Shown one piece after another: positions 6,788 to 9,469 of a DNA stretch of 9,469 nucleotides; the first letter of the stretch is position 1, and every line of letters starts with the position of its first letter. The stretch comes from a bacterium (GTDB taxonomy: Bacteria > Pseudomonadota > Gammaproteobacteria > Burkholderiales > Methylophilaceae), in the NCBI GenBank assembly GCA_027310505.1, contig DAIDAS010000443.1, positions 1-9,469 on the forward strand. Direction: 5' to 3'. Made by a program: the position numbers and the translations under genes. The notes below the pieces were generated by a model. It did no database searches. It worked only from the letters and a program-made list of their open reading frames with translations, and was not told the DNA's origin.

Positions 6788-6789
6788 AT
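6757..6789 (-). CDS. Possible ten-residue leader peptide before mobC
   Basis: A tiny ORF (MLVPVKKTVD) begins eight bases after GGAGG, the best Shine-Dalgarno match in the element, and lies almost exactly over the 13-bp hairpin. A ribosome translating it would melt the hairpin in the mobC leader RNA, so it could tune mobC and relaxase expression. Nothing proves translation, and the overlap with an oriT palindrome may be coincidence. Confidence 0.25.
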   Translation of the reverse strand: MLVPVKKTVD

Positions 6790-6889
6790 TGCTTGCTCCT
6801 CCCCGACTCACGTTTTTCGTATCTGAAGTCTATTCAGGCGTAACTTTTGGGGATCGTCAAGAGCGCCTGGACTTTACGACGCTGATGAA

Positions 6890-9172
6890 TTACTGCTCAT
6901 GCAAGGCTTCAATGCAAAGTTTATGATTAGCTACCATCATTTCAGTTATTGAATCTGGAGTCACTGGCTTGCTGAATATAAAGCCTTGAATTTCATCGCA
7001 CTGAAATTTCTGTAGTAATTTCAGCTGCTCCTCGGTTTCCACGCCTTCGGCTATGACTCTCATATGGAGGCTTTTTGCCATGCTGATGATTGCCTGCACA
7101 ATTGCCATATCGTTTTCATCCTGGGGAATATCTTGCACGAACGATTTATCTATCTTGAGTTGATTGATAGGGAAGCGTTTTAAATATCCTAACGAAGAAT
7201 AGCCTGTGCCAAAATCATCAACAGAGAGATGGATGCCACGATCATGAATATTCATAAATGTTGCCATGACCAATTCGAGATCTTGCATCATCAAGCTTTC
7301 TGTAATTTCTAGTTCTAGCATGCGGGGAGGGAGTCCAGTGATCTTGAGGACTCTGTCCAGATCGTTAATAAAATTTTTATCTCTGAATTGACGCGAAGAA
7401 ACATTCACGGCAATTTTTAGATCGCCCAGTCCTTTGTTTTCCCATATTTTGCCTTGCCTACATGCAGTTTCTAATACCCAATTGCCAATAGGAACGATCA
7501 ATCCTGTTTCTTCAGCAACAGGAATAAATTCCACAGGTGAAATCTTGCCAAGAACTTCACTATTCCAACGCAGTAACGCTTCGACACCAACAATGTCGCC
7601 GCCCACTGACTCTATTTGCGGTTGGTAGAGAATTTCAAATTCATTTTTTTCGATTGCTCTACGAAGATGCTGTTCCAGTTCGGTATACCTTCTGGCAGCA
7701 GTCGTCATGCGACTGGTAAAGAATTGGTAATTATTACGCCCACGATTCTTTGCGTAATACATCGCAGTATCCGCTGTGCGCAATAACTCATGAAAATCCT
7801 GAGCATCGGTGGGGAAAATGCTAATGCCGATTGAAGCGCCAACAAAAATTTCCTTGCCATCCAAAATGAAAGACTTCGTCAACACATCTAAAACCTTCTG
7901 TGCAACAAACGCTGCATCCTGTTCGTCTTCGATATCTGGAAGCATTACCAGAAATTCGTCGCCGGAAAGTCTTGCTGTTGTATCACCATCGCGCACACAA
8001 TCTGACAGACGACCCGCAACAGCTTTCAGAAGGGCGTCGCCAACATTATGTCCATAGGCGTCATTTACATTTTTGAAATTATCTAAATCGATAAATAACA
8101 GAGCGATTTTTCCGCCATGTCTATGGGCCTGCGCCAGACTTTGGTGAATGCGGTCAGTTGCTAACTCGCGATTAGGCAAACCTGTTAACGTATCGAAATG
8201 TGCAAGGTAGTCCAGACTCTGTCTGGCGCTACGGATTTCTTCAATTTCTCGTGCATTGTCAAGCACCAAAGATAGTGAGTGCGCAAAACTCATGGACAGC
8301 AATTCATCCGCCTCGCTAAATGGCTTGCCGTCGGTTTTGTCGCACAAATAGATACGTCCATACACATGGCTTGCATGCGAAATCGGCACAGCAAGCAATG
8401 ATCGCATCGGGGGATGTCCAGGCGGGAATCCGACGCTATTGGGGTGTTTGCGCATGTCTTCAAGTCGAATGTTGATGTTGTCATGGATCACGACCCCAAG
8501 AATACCTTTCCCTTCTGGAGGATGACCTATGCGCTTAGCAACATCTTCCGAAATGCCGGTATAGATAAATTGGGCGAGCCCCCCTTCTGCATTCAGTATG
8601 CCAATGGCACCATATTTGGCATCTATCAGCTTGGCAAGTGAATCAATGCCCATTTGAAGCAACTCATCCTCCAGCGCAGTATGGGCCAATACGTTGAGTA
8701 GCGATCTAGAAGCTTCATGTAGACGACTTAGTCTATTTGCCCAAATGACTAATTCCTTACGGTCAGTTTCGGCCAACTGATAAAGTCGGCGAGATTCCTG
8801 CAAAAGCACATGTTCCTTGCGAAGAAGTCCTCTAAGCAAACTTTCCTGAGTAACAGCCCCAATGAAATACCCATCGCTACTTACAACAGGAAGAGCATGA
8901 CGATGAGTTTTCTGGAAACGAGAGAGCACCTTGTTAAGGGGATCATCTGGGGAAACACTTTCGAGGGGGCGATGTTCACCTAAATCCGCAAAAATCCAGT
9001 TGGGGTGCAAGGACGTGTCGCAAGGTGTTGCCAAACCACAAAAATTGCCATGCTTAATATCATCTGCAAATACAGCATACACAAACCTATCTATATGACC
9101 TTTAGGGCGATCTTCTTCCAGAACGCGTTTGACATTGCGACAGAGACAGTCTTTTGCCGTCAAATGTCTCAT
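6890..9172 (-). CDS. CBS-GAF-GGDEF-EAL cyclic-di-GMP synthase/phosphodiesterase
   Basis: This 760-residue soluble protein is predicted to make and/or hydrolyse cyclic di-GMP under control of its sensory half. Residues about 1-118 form a CBS-type module (PLESVSPDDPLNKVLSRF, ALPVVSSDGYFIGAVTQESLL), often a nucleotide sensor. A helical linker follows, then a GAF-like domain (about 160-305; MRSLLAVPISHASHVYGRIYL). The GGDEF domain (about 320-485) has the signature SGDEF at 403-407, usually catalytically competent, and a complete inhibitory RxxD (Arg394-Asp397). The EAL domain (about 495-750) keeps EALLRW (531-536), Asn590, Glu622 in LEITES, Asp652/Asp653 in DDFGTG, Lys673, Glu709/Glu712 in AEGVET and Gln729, so phosphodiesterase activity is expected. 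No transmembrane segment is seen. Its ATG overlaps the preceding stop (ATGA) and lacks its own Shine-Dalgarno, implying coupled translation. Confidence 0.93.
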   Translation of the reverse strand: MRHLTAKDCLCRNVKRVLEEDRPKGHIDRFVYAVFADDIKHGNFCGLATPCDTSLHPNWIFADLGEHRPLESVSPDDPLNKVLSRFQKTHRHALPVVSSDGYFIGAVTQESLLRGLLRKEHVLLQESRRLYQLAETDRKELVIWANRLSRLHEASRSLLNVLAHTALEDELLQMGIDSLAKLIDAKYGAIGILNAEGGLAQFIYTGISEDVAKRIGHPPEGKGILGVVIHDNINIRLEDMRKHPNSVGFPPGHPPMRSLLAVPISHASHVYGRIYLCDKTDGKPFSEADELLSMSFAHSLSLVLDNAREIEEIRSARQSLDYLAHFDTLTGLPNRELATDRIHQSLAQAHRHGGKIALLFIDLDNFKNVNDAYGHNVGDALLKAVAGRLSDCVRDGDTTARLSGDEFLVMLPDIEDEQDAAFVAQKVLDVLTKSFILDGKEIFVGASIGISIFPTDAQDFHELLRTADTAMYYAKNRGRNNYQFFTSRMTTAARRYTELEQHLRRAIEKNEFEILYQPQIESVGGDIVGVEALLRWNSEVLGKISPVEFIPVAEETGLIVPIGNWVLETACRQGKIWENKGLGDLKIAVNVSSRQFRDKNFINDLDRVLKITGLPPRMLELEITESLMMQDLELVMATFMNIHDRGIHLSVDDFGTGYSSLGYLKRFPINQLKIDKSFVQDIPQDENDMAIVQAIISMAKSLHMRVIAEGVETEEQLKLLQKFQCDEIQGFIFSKPVTPDSITEMMVANHKLCIEALHEQ

Positions 9173-9469
9173 ATCGTGGTATGGTTCAGTTCAACTTCAA
9201 TATCCAACTCAAGGTGCAATACTTCCTCGATACTCATCAATGGCTTGATATGTGTCAAAACGAACTCGATAAGTTGGCTTTCAGAAACACGTCGAAGCAG
9301 AGATTCCCTTATCAAAATATCAGAAATGACCTCGTCATCAGTTTCAATATGAGCATACGGAGCTTTTATCAAGACTGACAAGGCGCGACGCATTCCCTGG
9401 CAACCAATGGGGGCTTCCCGCCCCATTACCAATGCGTCCCGCACAGGCGGAGTGGCGTATTCCTTAATG
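9169..9469 (-). CDS. Unrecognised protein, C-terminal 99 residues
   Basis: The reading frame is open to the right edge, so the start is missing; a GTG at 9442-9444 is internal or an alternative start. I do not recognise the family. The visible part reads IKEYATPPVRDALVMGREAP at the edge, then a predicted helix-rich stretch (GMRRALSVLIKAP, DDEVISDILIRESLLRRV) and an acidic, hydrophobic C-terminus ending LELDIEVELNHTTI. There is no membrane segment or signal peptide in this part. The stop overlaps the start of the cyclic-di-GMP gene by four bases, which suggests the two proteins act together, perhaps as regulator or sensor and enzyme. That link is inference from coupling only. Confidence 0.7.
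   Translation of the reverse strand, partial: IKEYATPPVRDALVMGREAPIGCQGMRRALSVLIKAPYAHIETDDEVISDILIRESLLRRVSESQLIEFVLTHIKPLMSIEEVLHLELDIEVELNHTTI

Larger units (their letters stand above)
6734..6870. other. Candidate origin of transfer (oriT) region
   Basis: The intergenic space 6683-6889 between mobC and the cargo gene carries the perfect palindrome at 6734-6750, a 13-bp hairpin at 6756-6787, and a weak CAGGCG/CGCCTG pair at 6835-6840 and 6864-6869. In mobilizable elements oriT usually lies directly upstream of mobC and the relaxase, next to inverted repeats. I could not identify a nick sequence matching a known consensus (for example ATCCTG of IncP types), so the nick position is unknown. 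Confidence 0.45.
3490..9469. mobile_element. Integrative mobilizable element (left end; right end not in window)
   Basis: The element starts inside tRNA-Val and contains, in order, repeats typical of an attachment region, a tyrosine recombinase, a relaxase and mobC, a candidate oriT, and two cargo genes including a cyclic-di-GMP enzyme. GC content drops relative to the chromosomal side in the single lines counted. No second copy of the anticodon-arm sequence was seen to the right, so the other boundary lies beyond the window and the assignment of the cargo genes to the element is inferred from position and composition. No type IV secretion genes or coupling protein are seen here. Confidence 0.75.

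Noticed and set aside
6840..6890. TTGACG as a -35 box for the mobC operon (minus strand, near 6850-6860)
   Set aside because: It matches five of six positions, but no acceptable -10 lies 16-18 bases downstream, so no promoter is called.
1..9469. CRISPR array, rRNA, insertion sequence or toxin-antitoxin pair
   Set aside because: I saw no regular spaced repeats, rRNA sequence, transposase motifs or small toxin-antitoxin gene pairs on either strand.

Overview
The window joins about 3.4 kb of ordinary bacterial chromosome to at least 6 kb of an integrated, mobilizable element that runs off the right edge. The chromosomal part is GC-rich and uses proteobacterial genes. A fused trifunctional CysG siroheme synthase, a MiaB with a typical N-terminus and a valine tRNA of proteobacterial type point to a member of the Proteobacteria, most likely a betaproteobacterium. 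That placement is inference from gene style, not a database match.

Chromosomal part (1 to about 3489): the 5' portion of miaB (minus strand, cut by the left edge) is divergent from cysG (plus). Next is a response regulator with two receiver domains and a GGDEF output domain (plus), then a promoter and the first 43 bases of a tRNA-Val(GAC) gene. The tRNA sequence stops matching a valine tRNA one base before the end of the anticodon stem, and AT-rich foreign DNA follows.

Element part (about 3490 to beyond 9469): the order is a short att/control region with inverted and direct repeats, a tyrosine recombinase (plus), and, convergent with it after an 11-base gap, a mobilization operon (mobC then a MOBP-type relaxase, minus). 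The space upstream of mobC holds two strong palindromes that are the best oriT candidate. Then come two minus-strand cargo genes joined by an ATGA overlap: a partial unrecognised gene at the right edge and a 760-residue CBS-GAF-GGDEF-EAL protein for making and/or degrading cyclic di-GMP. No type IV secretion or coupling genes are visible, so on present evidence this is an integrative mobilizable element that would need helper transfer functions.

Base composition supports the junction. Hand counts of single 60-base lines give 39/60 GC inside cysG (1501-1560), 19/60 in the integrase (4501-4560), 28/60 in the relaxase (5401-5460) and 25/60 in the cargo gene (7441-7500). The points of most interest are the split tRNA with no restored 3' half at this end, the unusual integrase active-site region, the inverted repeats bracketing the integrase promoter, the possible internal start in the relaxase, the oriT-like region with a tiny ORF, and the cyclic-di-GMP enzyme carried as cargo.
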